Part shown: piece by piece, positions 22,211 to 33,273 of the stretch | Layout of the letters: the number at the start of each line of letters is the position of its first letter | How positions within the stretch are numbered: the first letter of the stretch is position 1 | Source: Metaphire vulgaris | Lineage: Eukaryota; Annelida; Clitellata; Crassiclitellata; Megascolecidae | Assembly: GCA_018105865.1 (NCBI GenBank) | Contig: CM030861.1 | Span: 5,080,684 to 5,144,683, forward strand | Length of the DNA: 64,000 nucleotides | Direction: 5' to 3' | The notes under the pieces: generated by a model | Databases searched by the model: none | What the model was told of the DNA's origin: nothing | The model's input: the letters and a program-made list of their open reading frames with translations, nothing else | Program-made: the position numbers and the translations under genes

Positions 22211-24231
22211 AATATTTGCAACTACATTTTGTGGTGAGGCATAAAAGTTAGTAGAGTTAATAAATTCTGTCGTTTTACATGCCTCTTTGTGCACGTAGTC
22301 CTATTTAGTAGACATTAAACCTAAACTTTCATATATTTAAATCATGCTGACTGTATAGCAACTTACTCGCCTCTTCTACTGTATTATACACCGATCTGGA
22401 AAAGCTAGCCAACCAGAAGCGTCATTTCGGGGGGAGTGGGACCGTGGCCCCAAGGTAATGAAGAAACAATGTATAATGTATTAAATAAATAAACAAATGT
22501 GAAATGTAGGAAAATTGCAAAAGTTTGCCAAAAATATATAAAATAAGTGCAAATTTGCCAAAATTGGCCCCCAATTTTTCCAAAAATTGTCAAAAATTTC
22601 CCCCAAATTCACAAAAATTTCCAACAAAATTTCTAATTTGTTTCATTTCCCAAAATTTTGCCAAAAACTATCTCCCCCCGAGAAATGTGTGAAATGACGT
22701 TAGTGGAGCCAACACATACTGTATATAAACGCAGCTTCGCTAATATTATTGTGAACCGATTTAGAAAATTTTCGCTGTTAGCGAATCAGGATACAATTAC
22801 ATTAGCACTTTTGTCTTTGCTTTCAATGAGCCTACTTACACGTGCATCGATGCGATGAGCTGATGAAATCAGACAATGAACGCACTGCACGCAAATTATT
22901 GTCTGCAATGTGCCACTAAATCACGCTATCAAGCTACAAGATACAAGATGCTGTCAACTGAGAAACTTGCAAGTTCATTCGAATTTATGCTCAAATGGTT
23001 CACAGCTGGCTTGTACGCAAGCAGACTTAGCATAGTCGATGTCACCACTGAGTTTATATCAGCCATTCTTTCACAATTGATTTTATGTGATGGTGTTTAT
23101 TCTTGTTGATTTAGTTCAATCAAATTCATTAATTTTCTATTGATACAACTCTTGTTTTACTTTGTTTTTTTCTATTGATACACTGTTGAATTACCACCAC
23201 AATGACCTTGTAATCTAGGCTTTGTCATTGGGTCAGTGTTGCTTCAGTGCCTCAAGGTCACTGACGATCGAGACATGCTCAATTCCAGTGACGGAGTGGC
23301 CAGTTTGTTAACTTACCCGATGGCAAGTGGACCCCTAAGATGGTAAATATTATGGGGTCCAGGCTGAGTGCGAAAGTAAAGTTAAAACAGGCCGGAATGA
23401 ACGATTGGCTTTGCTTGGGTGAGACAAATTATGGGGAAATGACGACGTATGTAGGATGAATAGACCAAGAGAGTTCCACGAGGCATTAGGTGACTATCTT
23501 TCTTGAAAGTTTCATTCAACTGATTGAAGCTCGGGCATCATTAGTGTCAAAGCTCTGTGCCCTCTTTCTAAAATCCTCAATAATAATACAAACGGGTTTT
23601 CAATATTGATTTAAAATCACAAACACATGTCTAATTTCGACAACGTCCAGACAGCAGGGTGTTCTTGTCAGTGTTCATCCAGACTCCGGGCTTGGGAGCA
23701 ATTGACTTTACTGGAGGGGAGAGTTCATTGCAAATTTTTCAGTCTAGGATTTGTTTAGGGGAACTTGAGGATTGGGTGAATCTTCCTCTAACAGGCCTGA
23801 ATAAAACATTGGTTCCTGTCCTATTAGCATTCATTTCAAACGCGGCAAGACGCTCCTTCTATATTTAGCGCTCAGTGGTATTATAAATTCAGCCTAAATT
23901 TGACCGAAATTGGCCAATTCCCTCCAAATTCCAAGAAACCCTGTGACAGTCGGTACAGCTTGAAGCTGCTCTTTGAACCACATGAAATAGGCCGAATCAA
24001 ATATTTTAATATAAATTGTTAGACTGTGAACTTTGGATCACAAATTAAATGTTAGCGAGTCTAATAATCGACTTCGGTAGAACATTAGTATTCAATTATA
24101 TTCTAAAATCTAAAAGATGAGCATAGCCCCATAATTCGTTCTTTCTATAATAAGCCTAAATAGTTCAAGAGATAGGCATACATGAGAGAGACAAACGCTT
24201 TGTAAAGTTGTTTCATATCGCCGCTTATTAC
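22211..24231. other. non-coding stretch, no gene recognised
   Basis: AT-rich sequence with a small inverted pair CATTTCGGGGGGAG / CTCCCCCCGAGAAATG at about 22424 and 22673. This may mark a roughly 280-bp MITE whose interior is full of AAAATTGCCAAAA words. Open frames here are under 80 codons and resemble nothing I know. Confidence 0.4.
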
Positions 24232-24324
24232 ATTTAAAACCACAGATTTAAATATTGATAAACGAGCAATCTTTCTATCGACTCTCAAATGACCCTTTCC
24301 ATCGCCTTTATTTGTGAAAAACTT

Positions 24325-25605
24325 TCAATTGCAAAGCTGCTCCATTAGATGACTTGAAATTACACGGTACCAGGTCGGAGCCATATGGGCGAAGTCAACT
24401 TGAAACGAATTCATTGAGCAACCAAGTTCAAATAGGTTTAGCGTCCCGTGCATGTTGCTATCGGGCGCTGAAATTTCATCGATAAGTACCTGAAAGAGTA
24501 TTTCGTTGCAGAGTCGGACCTTCTCTAGATATGGGGGAGGGAAATAGTGAGACGGTATCCAAAATATCTGTGTAGAATTAGGAACGGTTTTCTTTAAAAG
24601 ATCCAGAAACTGCTGTAAAAGTACTTTTAGGCGGGCTCCACTCTTTCCCCCTTCTACATTATTTGCTCTAACTTCATGGATGCAAGGCATTACCAAAATC
24701 AAAACGTCCGGGTAATTGTCTTTAAGATAGTATTTGAAGATTATATCCTGAGAATTGTTTGTTGATTGAATATCTTCTATGGTTCGAATAACGCGCATGT
24801 TGTTACCGAAAACTTCGTTCATCGCAAGATGCTCTAGCACAAGAGTGCGGCGTTTATTGTTCACTTTGTAGTGACATTTGATGAGTTCCGCTTTACACGT
24901 CATGCACCTTCGTCGTACAGATACAACATCCGTTTTGAGGTTGTACTTTCTTTTTCCAAGGTAGTACCTCAAATCAGGCCAAAAGTCGTCCAAAGTGCTT
25001 CTTTCTTGTCTGATTTTCTTGCAGCTCTTTATTGCAACTGACAGAACTGATACAAGACCTTTCAAAAGTCTCTTCCCATTTGAAGCTCCCATGATGATTA
25101 TCTTCGTTATATTTCTTTTTGCAAGACATTTCGTAACGAATTTAGAATCTAAGGGATTTGTCGAAAATTTGCAGATAGAAGGCTGAAAAGAGAAGTGATC
25201 AGGCTTGCCTTTCTTCGTTTCAATATTCCAAAATCCATCAGAGAGGAAATCGGAACTGTAACTGTGATATTTTTTAAATAAATCCTTGTCACACGGAGCA
25301 CAGGTCCCACTCCTCGACGCAGAATTATTTTGATTGATCGAGTGATATACGAGTACTGTACAACTCGCAACTGAGGTCATATTTCTGACTGTATTGCTAA
25401 TAAAAGATGATCTACAATGACTAGCAGCAGATCTGACGTTGTACCAATGACGAAGTATCATTACAAATTGTGTCTTTGAGATTCGCTGTGAGTTAAAAAA
25501 GAATAAAGTAACGCTAAAACCAATCAGAAACGTAATTGACGCGTATAAACATAACCTCGACGTCATTTGCGACAGCGTTAATTTCCCTATATTATGATTC
25601 TGCAA
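24325..25605 (-). CDS. SGNH/PC-esterase-like type II membrane protein, copy 2
   Basis: This is an intact 426-residue single-exon paralogue of the gene at 607-1887, identical in length with roughly nine of ten residues the same by eye. The membrane anchor (17-37), the block I-like IIIMGASNGKRL and the C-terminal DFAH (Asp404, His407) are all kept. Differences concentrate in surface-like lysine/asparagine positions and near the C-terminus (CSMNSFQVDFAHMAPTWYR against CTMKCLRADYAHMTSTWYH). The AATAAA signal 13 bases beyond the stop is also conserved (24307-24312, minus). Two intact copies suggest both are or were recently under selection. Substrate and reaction are not shown by the sequence. Confidence 0.7.
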   Translation of the reverse strand: MQNHNIGKLTLSQMTSRLCLYASITFLIGFSVTLFFFNSQRISKTQFVMILRHWYNVRSAASHCRSSFISNTVRNMTSVASCTVLVYHSINQNNSASRSGTCAPCDKDLFKKYHSYSSDFLSDGFWNIETKKGKPDHFSFQPSICKFSTNPLDSKFVTKCLAKRNITKIIIMGASNGKRLLKGLVSVLSVAIKSCKKIRQERSTLDDFWPDLRYYLGKRKYNLKTDVVSVRRRCMTCKAELIKCHYKVNNKRRTLVLEHLAMNEVFGNNMRVIRTIEDIQSTNNSQDIIFKYYLKDNYPDVLILVMPCIHEVRANNVEGGKSGARLKVLLQQFLDLLKKTVPNSTQIFWIPSHYFPPPYLEKVRLCNEILFQVLIDEISAPDSNMHGTLNLFELGCSMNSFQVDFAHMAPTWYRVISSHLMEQLCN

Positions 25606-26188
25606 TGATTAATGGTTTACGCGTCGAGAACAAATTTTTGAATTCAATTGTGCGCGTAAATTCTTATCTCTGATTGAAATGTGTCTTCGTTAATCCTGGG
25701 TGTTCAATATTAGCTGCAAATCTGCTCGTTCATGCACTTCAACAATTGCGTGCGAAGTCGTCCATCTGTTCAGTCAATCGACCCATTTAAAGCCAGACAA
25801 GAGCACATGATTAAAAACCACAGCAGAGGCAGATGTTGAGTACAGTGTATTCTCACACGTATACGTAAGTAAGTAAAATCTCGTAAATGTATACAGCGCT
25901 TTGGAAAGTAGTATAGTACGTAGTAGCTGCTCATTTTTATGCTTTCTTTAAATAGCTATAGACAAGGTGGTTGTCGGCGAGGCGGCGGGTCGGGCTGTTA
26001 TAGCTATGGAAGAAATGACTTTTGGAATATGAAGGTTTCAAGTTTAGACCTAAAGGCTTGAGGAGATAGTGAAGAGATTAAAAGAAATGAGGATTTGGAG
26101 CTTGTTGTTTGACCGTGTCGTAATGTAGAGAAATCACAAATAAGTTAATAAAACGATTAATAATACAATTCAATTAAATCTGAGGCCC

Positions 26189-26189
<1 letters not shown>

Positions 26190-26260
<71 letters not shown>
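26190..26260. repeat. (AAT)n microsatellite inside the LTR
   Basis: About 23 units of AAT lie in the upstream (U3-like) part of the LTR. Confidence 0.95.
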
Positions 26261-26308
26261 CAATAGTCAGGTAATTGCTAAAAATATATAGAAAGTGAGT
26301 GATAAGGT

Positions 26309-26492
26309 CAGGGCTTTTTTTCAGTGGGAACGCACGGGAACGACGTTCCCACACCTTTTCCCAGATTGTATATATAATTATGGATATGTAATAATGCGTT
26401 TGGGAACGCACAGGCACGGCGTTCCCACGCCTGTTTTTGTTGATGAGTAAAACGGATGAGTTCCAAACCTTTTCTCCTACAACAAAGCCCTG
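26309..26492. mobile_element. 184-bp hAT MITE nested in the LTR
   Basis: The ends are CAGGGCTTTTTTTCAG and CAACAAAGCCCTG. The flanks GATAAGGT (26301-26308) and GATAATGT (26493-26500) match at seven of eight bases. The interior has two copies of GGGAACGCACRGG and GACGTTCCCACRCC, giving internal palindromes. Confidence 0.85.
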
Positions 26493-26684
26493 GATAATGT
26501 CATTCGGTAGGTGGCGCCCATCGACAGTGAGAAATTAGAAAGTAACGGTTTAGGTCTTAGACACCACCGTTTTAGTGGCCACCGAGTTCTATAAAAGGAG
26601 AGCCGATTTAATGCTCAAGGCCGATAGCTGAGGACAGCGTGCCTTCGGGAAGGGGAGAGACCGTGAGTTCACTCCTGAGATACC

Positions 26685-27267
26685 GGTACCAGGCGGCACC
26701 GACGGAGAAGAAGGAGGATATAGGTACCAGAGGTGCCGAAGGTGAAAAGTAGGAGCGGTACCAGGTGGTACCAACGGAAGATAAGTAGAGGTACAAGCGG
26801 TACCAGGCGGTACAACCGCTGAGATTTAGGGATTGATACCAAGTGAAGAGTTAAGGCGAGGAGGTACCTACAGTGGTACCAGCAGTGAAACTAGAGTGGT
26901 ACCAGCTGGGAGAGCGGTGCCGAGGTAAGTTGAGAACAAAGATAACGGTATCGATAGTGAAGCGGTACCAGAGGCCCAGCTGAAGAAAGGAGGTGGTACC
27001 AGCGGTACCTATACTTTTAAGAAGGATTGGTACCAAGGGTACCAGGAGAGAGAAAGGCTTGGTGTCGAGTGTTTGGACGTGGTAACAAGAGAGGGCAGTG
27101 AGTGGTACTGAGTGATAGGTCGGTACCAAGAGCTGTGGTACCAGAGATTAAGTGGTACCAACGGTACCGGACGTTAATAAGGTCGGTACCAGAAATAGAA
27201 GAGAGGTACCAGAGATAAGACGGTACCAGGGAGATATATAAGAAGGGCCGCAAGAGGCGAGGTACCA
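26685..27267 (+). repeat. dense irregular array of GGTACC motifs in the LTR
   Basis: I count 21 copies of the 6-bp palindrome GGTACC in about 583 bp, usually as GGTACCAG or GGTACCA, spaced irregularly by about 10-60 bp, plus near-matches GGCACC, GGTGCC and GGTACA. Fewer than one would be expected by chance. The spacers differ, so this is not an ordinary tandem repeat. It lies between the TATA/start region and the polyadenylation signal, so it would be in the transcribed leader (R). Confidence 0.9.
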
Positions 27268-27578
27268 GAGAGTATAGATAGAAATAGGAAGGCCTGAAGT
27301 GTATAAAAAAATCTTAAGCCAAAAAGCCTAGATCGGACTACCACGATCAGTTAATTAAATAGATAGATAATAAAACCCTGTGTGCGGGCCGGGCTAGTCA
27401 TCAGTGTCATCTGGTAAGAGCAAAAGAGATAGTTAGTAGCGAACGTCTGAGCCCGGTTTCGCCACAGTAAGCAATGGAGGGAAGTTGGAACTGAGCTTCA
27501 AAGTCCTGGAGAGGTGTGCGAGAAAGCGCGGATGCAGAGTTTGAGAGATGACTGATATAACGGGCTTGAGAGTGTGAG

Positions 27579-28087
27579 GTGGAAAATAGTGTCCAGAGTT
27601 CTGATGTCACGGGATCGCATAATAGCTGCATCTGCCATGAGATCTCTTCAAAATTTATGGCGCCAAAGACAGATACAGCTCGGTACTAAGATCCGAATTT
27701 ATCAGTCCTGCGTCCTGCCAATTCTCCTATATGGTTCTGAGACTTGGACTCTGCTTACACGAGACTCTGAAAGACTACAGGCATTCCATATGCGCTGCCA
27801 GAGACAGATTCTCTGCGTTCGCTGGTCGAGCAGTCTCCAAACAGGCCCTCCTGCCAGTGACAGAAATTATCACGCGACGCCGTCTGTCGCTCTTCGGTTG
27901 GCTCGCCAGGACAAGAACATTCCAGCCCATCGCGCTCTTGCCTAAACCGGACGCGTCCTCCTTGAGCTGGAGAAGATGAATGGCCCCAGCAGATCGGCGA
28001 TGGTCTTCCTTCCACAATTTTTCATTGGCACTCAGCCATCGGTTGTACTGGATGTGATTGGCACAACGGACCTCTGTCGTCTTTGAA
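27579..28087 (+). mobile_element. 5'-truncated RTE-like LINE fragment
   Basis: A 12-bp target duplication TGAGAGTGTGAG lies at 27567-27578 and 28088-28099, and one copy occurs at the uninterrupted paralogous site (about 6270). The plus strand encodes a LINE C-terminus: IRIYQSCVLPILLYGSETWT, then RLQAFHMRCQRQIL and, after a frameshift, EIITRRRLSLFGWLAR. The clade is uncertain because only the region after the polymerase domain remains. Confidence 0.8.
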
Positions 28088-28530
28088 TGAGAGTGTGAGA
28101 TGAGTTGACGATCGTGTAGGTCCAGGAGGCTCAGGCGTAAGTAGTTTTCGAAGGTAAACAGGTTTTGATGAATGAAGTGTGCAATCATTACTATCTTGTA
28201 CTGGATGTGTTCGGATATTTTAAGCCAGTGGAGTGACTTGAGTATAGGTAAAATATGGCAGAACTTTGGTGATTTGGTTACTGCTCGGGTTTGTGCATTT
28301 TGAATTGATTGTAATTTGTTGATGTATCAGTTCCAAGCGTGAAAAAATAACAGCCAAACCACTAAAAGATAATCAATATTAGGGTCTCTGAGGTTAGGCA
28401 CATGACATTTGTCTTTTCCTATATCAAATTCTGAGGTTCATTGCTGGAAGGGCGAGTAGCCGTGAAAAGTGTTCACACAGTTGAGACTAATTTTATGTAT
28501 ATGATGATGTACTCGTCAAGTACACAGAAA

Positions 28531-28848
28531 AAATGCGGTGTGCATGCTTGCGCAAGGGACAGAGCGACTCGGCGACGTCGACTCGGCGACGAACGATTCG
28601 GCGACGAACAACTCGGCGAAAGAGTCTATAAAGTTTAAGGGGCTGGGAAATGCTTGAAGTAGAATTCAAAGTAGAGTCACTGCAAGGCGCTGGGGCTGGG
28701 AGGGGGTTAGCAGATCTTTGAAGTCGGCTACTGCAGGTCAGCCGTCGTTGCCCAATTTAAAAGGGGAGGTGGTGGGTGGGGTGGCTATTGTAACCGTGGT
28801 ATGTTTCTGGAAGTCGAGTGAGAAAATGTACATACAGATATTAACCGA

Positions 28849-28903
<55 letters not shown>

Positions 28904-29211
28904 GAAAGTTAAGATTTATGTGTTATTTCATGTAGGCCTAAAGTATAGGCCTACTGTAACGTTATTAAGTATTGGTGGCTTTGGCCTGAATTTCTGAAAT
29001 TTGACCACCCTGGTCCAAAATCCTAGATCCTCCACTGCCCATTCCATCCAAATTAGTGAAATTACCATAAAACTAAACCCTTTCCATATTTTTAATCGCC
29101 ACCCAATCTGTAAGCCAACAAAGGTAAATTGCGAAATGTGCCATTGCTAATTAAACAAAGCAATTTCCAATCTTCACATTTTACCAATAGGCATGTAGAG
29201 ATATCATCAAT
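28531..29211. other. non-coding stretch with CGGCGA minisatellite and (ATT)n
   Basis: Bases 28566-28620 hold about six imperfect ACTCGGCGACGA units, and 28849-28903 is an (ATT)n run. No gene is visible. Confidence 0.6.
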
Positions 29212-29620
29212 GGGGCTGTCCATTAATTATGTCAACAATTTTTGGGCAATTTTTGACCCCCTCCCCCTTGTCAACAACTGTCAACTTTCAGTTAACCCTC
29301 CCCCATAATTACGTCAAAAACTGTTGACCCCCACAGATCAATGACAGGTCCCAATAACAAGGTTAATATTTTTACGATGATGACTATTTTTTTCCTTATT
29401 TGTTCGTCGAGTGTCAAAATGTGATGGTTATGACCTTTTTTGCCATGCCGTTTTCCATTATAATAAGTAGTATTCCATGACATTTCGTAGTTTTTGATTA
29501 TTTGTAAAAGTGAAATTGTTGACGTCAACTTCTCTTGACCCCCCTCCCCTTGTCAACAACTGTCAAACTTTTTCAAACCCCCTCCCCCCTAAATTGTTGA
29601 CGTAATTAATGGACAGCCCC
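29212..29620. mobile_element. MITE, GGGGCTGTCCATTAATTA termini (copy 1)
   Basis: Inverted termini begin GGGGCTGTCCATTAATTA and continue TGTCAACAATTT on both sides. Internal repeats TGTCAACAACTGTCAA occur near each end. It matches 42706-43109 along its length. Flanks here (CAAT / AAGA) show no clear duplication. Confidence 0.85.
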
Positions 29621-31065
29621 AAGATGTTGGTTAGGAATGCACGTGAACTCCGAATATTTTAGAACAATTCACCGGTCTTTTATCTCAGTGTATCTTGCTG
29701 TTTTCGCTCTCGCTCATCCATCGTTGAAATGTGCATGTTGTGTGGCTGGTCTGTTAAGATGATCGTTGGTGAGCTGCGTGATATTCTTTGAGAATTTCGT
29801 CACTTTTAAAATAATAATTTATTGAACGAATTATTCTACAAAATATGGATATATTAAGCAGTTGCAGGCTGAGAAGTTGACCCGCGTTGATTGTTTCGCA
29901 CCTGACTGTTCCTCGAAGATACCTTCAACCAAATTGGCTTATCTGCTCGATGCCTAACAAGGTGTCTACAAAGGTCTTTCAAGCACGCATCTAAGCATAT
30001 TGCGTATGATCAGCGTTCCAAGGTAATTCGGAATAGCCCTAGTCAGCAGTAGCGGTGCGACCATGTCGCAATACTACGCCGACTTCGGGTAACAGGGGCT
30101 GAGTAGCAAAACAGTTACAACTAGGCTCACTCGAGATTAAGCCGAGATTCCAAAATCTAAACGTTGCCGTACGTGCCTTTCCTGAAATGCTGCTAGGCGA
30201 ACGAGAGATGGGAAGAAGAGGGGGTGTATCGTATCCCTACCAAGACTCCAAGCGCCTACCAGCGGCCCTGTCTTCGATTTGGTACAGTCCAGGTAGCGGT
30301 TGCCTTATTTCAAACGCAATATCCTGTAAGCCTTTTGGTATGGTTGCCAGCACTCCTATGTAGCCTATGTCCGAAATCATTTTAAACAATTTTATCAAGT
30401 ATTTGGGACTAGGACCAGTCCTAATTATTATAGCAAACTGCGTCGTCATGCAAGTAGCAAAAGGTAACAACGGAAAGTTTTGGATTTTAAACTTTCAAAC
30501 AGCATTAAGTTCTAACGGCGGTTGACAGTCGGAGCCATGCACGAAAACAGTTTCTAAATCGCAGTTATCATTATCTAGACGAATACGAAAATGGATTTAT
30601 CAATTGAATTAATTTGCTTCATTGCAAACAAACATACTACTATTAAGGGAAATTATAAGCGGCGCAAAGCAAGTTTTCCCAAATAATGGAGGAAGCATGT
30701 TTCGTTCTGTATTGCAGCTGTGGCATCGTAAAATTCAACCTGTTCAATTAATTAAATTTAGCCACGTAAGCGAGGTACAGTATTTTATCTTTAATGCAAT
30801 TTTATAGCGCCCTTTTTGCAAAAATCATACAGAAGCGTCACCGCTGCGGTCACTGTATACCGATATAGGGTCTAGTTAGTGTTAAGTTTTTTTTCAGGAA
30901 GAGGACGATGGAATCAGCATTTGCTTTCTTGCGCTGAATCGTGTCTCTTTCTGTCTCCTTTTTTCATAGTTAGCACTGCTGCTTCCACACTTAGACTGAC
31001 TGATCTCTGGAATTATTGGCCTTGCCCGGCTGACCACTAAACTTCGGCTACAACTTTTTCAACGG
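29621..31065. other. non-coding stretch, no gene recognised
   Basis: Unique-looking sequence. Open frames up to 77 codons have no recognisable motif, and no terminal repeats were seen. Confidence 0.4.
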
Positions 31066-31069
31066 CAGA

Positions 31070-31165
31070 TTAAGTGCCTAGGAATAAGCAGCGATTGCAT
31101 TACATGCCTCGAAAGCGCTATAGAAATTCACGAGAGTTTGTTTACTTATTTACTTACTTACTCAA
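31070..31165 (+). mobile_element. short CR1/L2-like LINE 3' end
   Basis: It contains TTAAGTGCCTAGGAATAAGC, GCGCTATAGAAATTCACGAG and a tail of ACTTATTTACTTACTTACT, the plus-sense version of the LINE 3' end at 10540-10635. Confidence 0.7.
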
Positions 31166-31209
31166 GAGTATCCCGAATAGTTTTTTTGCCATGCATAAAT
31201 AAAAAAGAC

Positions 31210-31400
31210 GAAGGTGCGTCCGTAGGGTCATTGCCCGCAGAGTCCGGTGCTGATCCCCGGGTTCTTTGCCATCAGCTATAAGCCATACATCGGTGGCGGT
31301 GGCCAGCCATTTCCATGGAATCTATGGTTACATTCGCATTGTTGCCATTGCTACTCATTTTTAGCACTGCCGTCGAGTGAAGGCTCTTAGGATGCACGGT
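31210..31400 (-). mobile_element. SINE body fragment related to the 5S-derived SINE
   Basis: GAGTCCGGTGCTGATCCCCG, TTTCCATGG..., TTACATTCGCATTGTTGCC and GCTACTCATTTTTAGCACTG line up with parts of the SINE at 54733-55070 and with 51005-51150. The 5S head is absent. Orientation is inferred from the 54.7-kb copy. Confidence 0.5.
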
Positions 31401-31566
31401 AATTATCGTCCAGGGCTTCTGCGGGCTTCCATCTGGCGATTGAACGATCTATTGCACAACTGCAAATTTGTCCACGGGCAATGAACCGAGTTAGCTTTGT
31501 TATTTGCCAATCTATAAACCAATCACAATTTCAAAAGCATATAGAGCTAATATGCATATAGGCTCT

Positions 31567-31879
31567 CAGTGGCGTAGCCAAGGGGGAGGGCATTTGGTGG
31601 TTAAACCCCCCTTGGGCGCCGACGAAAAATTATTTTAAATGTGTTTCCATGCATTTTTAATTTTTGGACGTGGTTTTGAGGGTCAAAACTCCCCTGGGTT
31701 GCTGACCAGAATTTTTAGGCGTGACTTTTTTGGCTTGTCAGCACCTGAAAGGAAAAATTATAGACGGAAAAACATAGTATAGATACATAGGATGAACTTT
31801 TTTGCTTGTTAAGATTTTTGAAGTTGGTTACGGTCAAAAGTCAAAACAAAAAACTCCTGAAATCCTGGTTACGCCACTG
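31567..31879. mobile_element. MITE with CAGTGGCGTAGCCA termini
   Basis: The ends are CAGTGGCGTAGCCAAGG and CCTGGTTACGCCACTG, a hAT-like terminus. The 8-bp flanks TAGGCTCT and TAAGCATT match only partly, so the copy is old. Interior words GGCGCCGACGAAAA and GACTTTTTTGGCTTGTC resemble those in other G-rich blocks of the window. Confidence 0.7.
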
Positions 31880-32104
31880 TAAGCATTTGCGAAATGTATG
31901 AATATCAAACAAAATTTAAAGACGTAATTTCATTAAAATCGAAATTTATGCTTACATTCCTTACATACTGATCGAAATAATCGTCCATGGTATTTACAAT
32001 GCAGATTAATGCAGTTTGTAAAAATGCGGTGTCGTCTTAAATGCCAAACTTATAAACAGTCCTGCTCTAGATAACCTCATTTTTGACACTGAGAGACTCA
32101 TTCA

Positions 32105-32955
32105 TTTTTATAATGGCGCCTATCTATGGCTGCCTTGCATGCGGTTTGTGCATGCCACGTTTCGTCGTCGTTCGACGCAATTTCTGACGCTCCGTGCGTG
32201 AATCTTGCGCCGGAGATGAGGATTTCTTCGAGTCCGTCGGTTTTCTGAGGAGTTTCAGCCGTCCTCTTCTGTTTCGTGTCGTTTCGGAAGCCTCGAGTCG
32301 GTCTTCACCGCTTTATGCAGGACGTCGCCATGTTGGCTATTGTTATAGCGCCATGCGATGATCGACGGTCGTTCCGGGCTTCGCTCGAGCATTCATCTTC
32401 GCGAGGACGGCGTTCCGCTCTTCGGTTCCGACGTGTCTCGTGCTGTCCTCTACCTTTCCACGTCTTCCTGGAAGTTCAAGTCAGTCGCCGTCCGTCGGGT
32501 GTGCGCCAAAGTCAGCCGCATCGGCTGCCGCGTGAAAATTCGGTGGGTCTGCGGTTGGCTGTCATTCCGGACTATGCTGGATTTTCCATCTTCGTCGGAT
32601 TTTCCGATTTCGATGACGGAACTATCTTCTTGCGGAAGACCGCTTCTCCAGGAACTTTTCCGGTGGTTATATCCGCACGGAGAAACTCCTAATACCAACT
32701 CGCGGACTTTCAACATCATCTTCCGCTCCTCGTTGGCATGTCAATGGGGCTACAGTTTTCCTTGCAGGACCGCTTCTAAAGGACTTTGCGCCGGACTTCT
32801 TCACGGCAGCAAAGTTTTTTCCATCATCTCAGTGGATTTTAACATCGCCACCTTCTGAACTTCATTGACACGTCAGCGGTGTCAAAGCGCTTTTGATTTT
32901 GGATTTTAAACCATGCGTACAGCGCTATATAAATTGTCCTGGATAATAATAATAA
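32105..32955 (+). mobile_element. GC-rich retroelement copy C
   Basis: This is the longest copy of the family also at 3550-5345 and 6930-7490. It runs from a CpG-rich 5' region (TTTCGTCGTCGTTCGACGC) to a 3' tail AGCGCTATATAAATTGTCC and an AATAATAATAA run at about 32940-32955. A 166-codon frame at 32358-32858 shares PSSSDFPIS and TNSRTFNIIFRSSLACQ with a frame of copy B. No reverse transcriptase or pol III boxes are recognised. Confidence 0.65.
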
Positions 32956-33133
32956 CCTCATTGGTCTTAGAAAATAAAGAATGTTCCTTTATTCATGACT
33001 GAATAGTAACAAATTCATTGCTCTCCACAAAAGTATTTGAAGTCAATGTAAATAATTACATAATTTACCCGGCATTTCCAATTTGAGTAAACTGTGCCTT
33101 TGAAGCTCATTTGCCTCTGCTGTTGCTGCTGCT

Positions 33134-33140
33134 GCTAATG

Positions 33141-33207
<67 letters not shown>

Positions 33208-33273
33208 GCTGTTACTACTACTATTATTATTACTACTACAACTACTGCTACTACTATTACTACTATTACTACG
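33134..33273. repeat. (CTA)n microsatellite
   Basis: A run of CTA units to about 33207 is followed by imperfect CTA/ATT units. It lies about 300 bp upstream of the glycosyltransferase start. Confidence 0.95.

Larger units (their letters stand above)
26124..27466 (+). mobile_element. solo LTR, family with TGT...CGCCACA ends (copy 1)
   Basis: The element starts TGTAGAGAAATC and ends GGTTTCGCCACA. GTAA flanks both sides (26120-26123 and 27467-27470), and the empty site GTCGTAAGCAA is present in the paralogue near 6045. A TATA box TATAAAAG lies at 26590-26597. CCGATAGCTGAGGACAGCGT follows about 30 bp later and is also conserved in the second LTR (46478-47906). A polyadenylation signal AATAAA lies at about 27369-27374. 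A 4-bp duplication and TG...CA ends fit Ty3/gypsy-like LTRs. No internal region or second LTR is present, so recombination to a solo LTR is likely. Confidence 0.88.
25865..28375 (-). mobile_element. CR1/L2-like LINE 3' fragment split by an LTR and an RTE fragment
   Basis: The LINE pieces are 25865-26123, 27467-27578 and 28088-28375. They join without loss when compared with the uninterrupted paralogue at 5757-6573. The 3' tail is at the left (GTAAGTAAGTAAAATCTCG). Confidence 0.8.
24232..28530. repeat. segmental duplication, copy 2
   Basis: This segment has the same order and orientation as 513-8160: esterase gene, shared 5' flank to about 25855, minus-strand CR1 fragment, then the tail GGGTCTCTGA...TGTACTCGTCAAG. 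It carries a solo LTR and an RTE fragment absent from copy 1, and lacks copy 1's piggyBac and hAT. Confidence 0.85.

Noticed and set aside
22405..22690. MITE bounded by CATTTCGGGGGGAG
   Set aside because: Only about 14 bp of inverted match and no target duplication; kept as a remark only.
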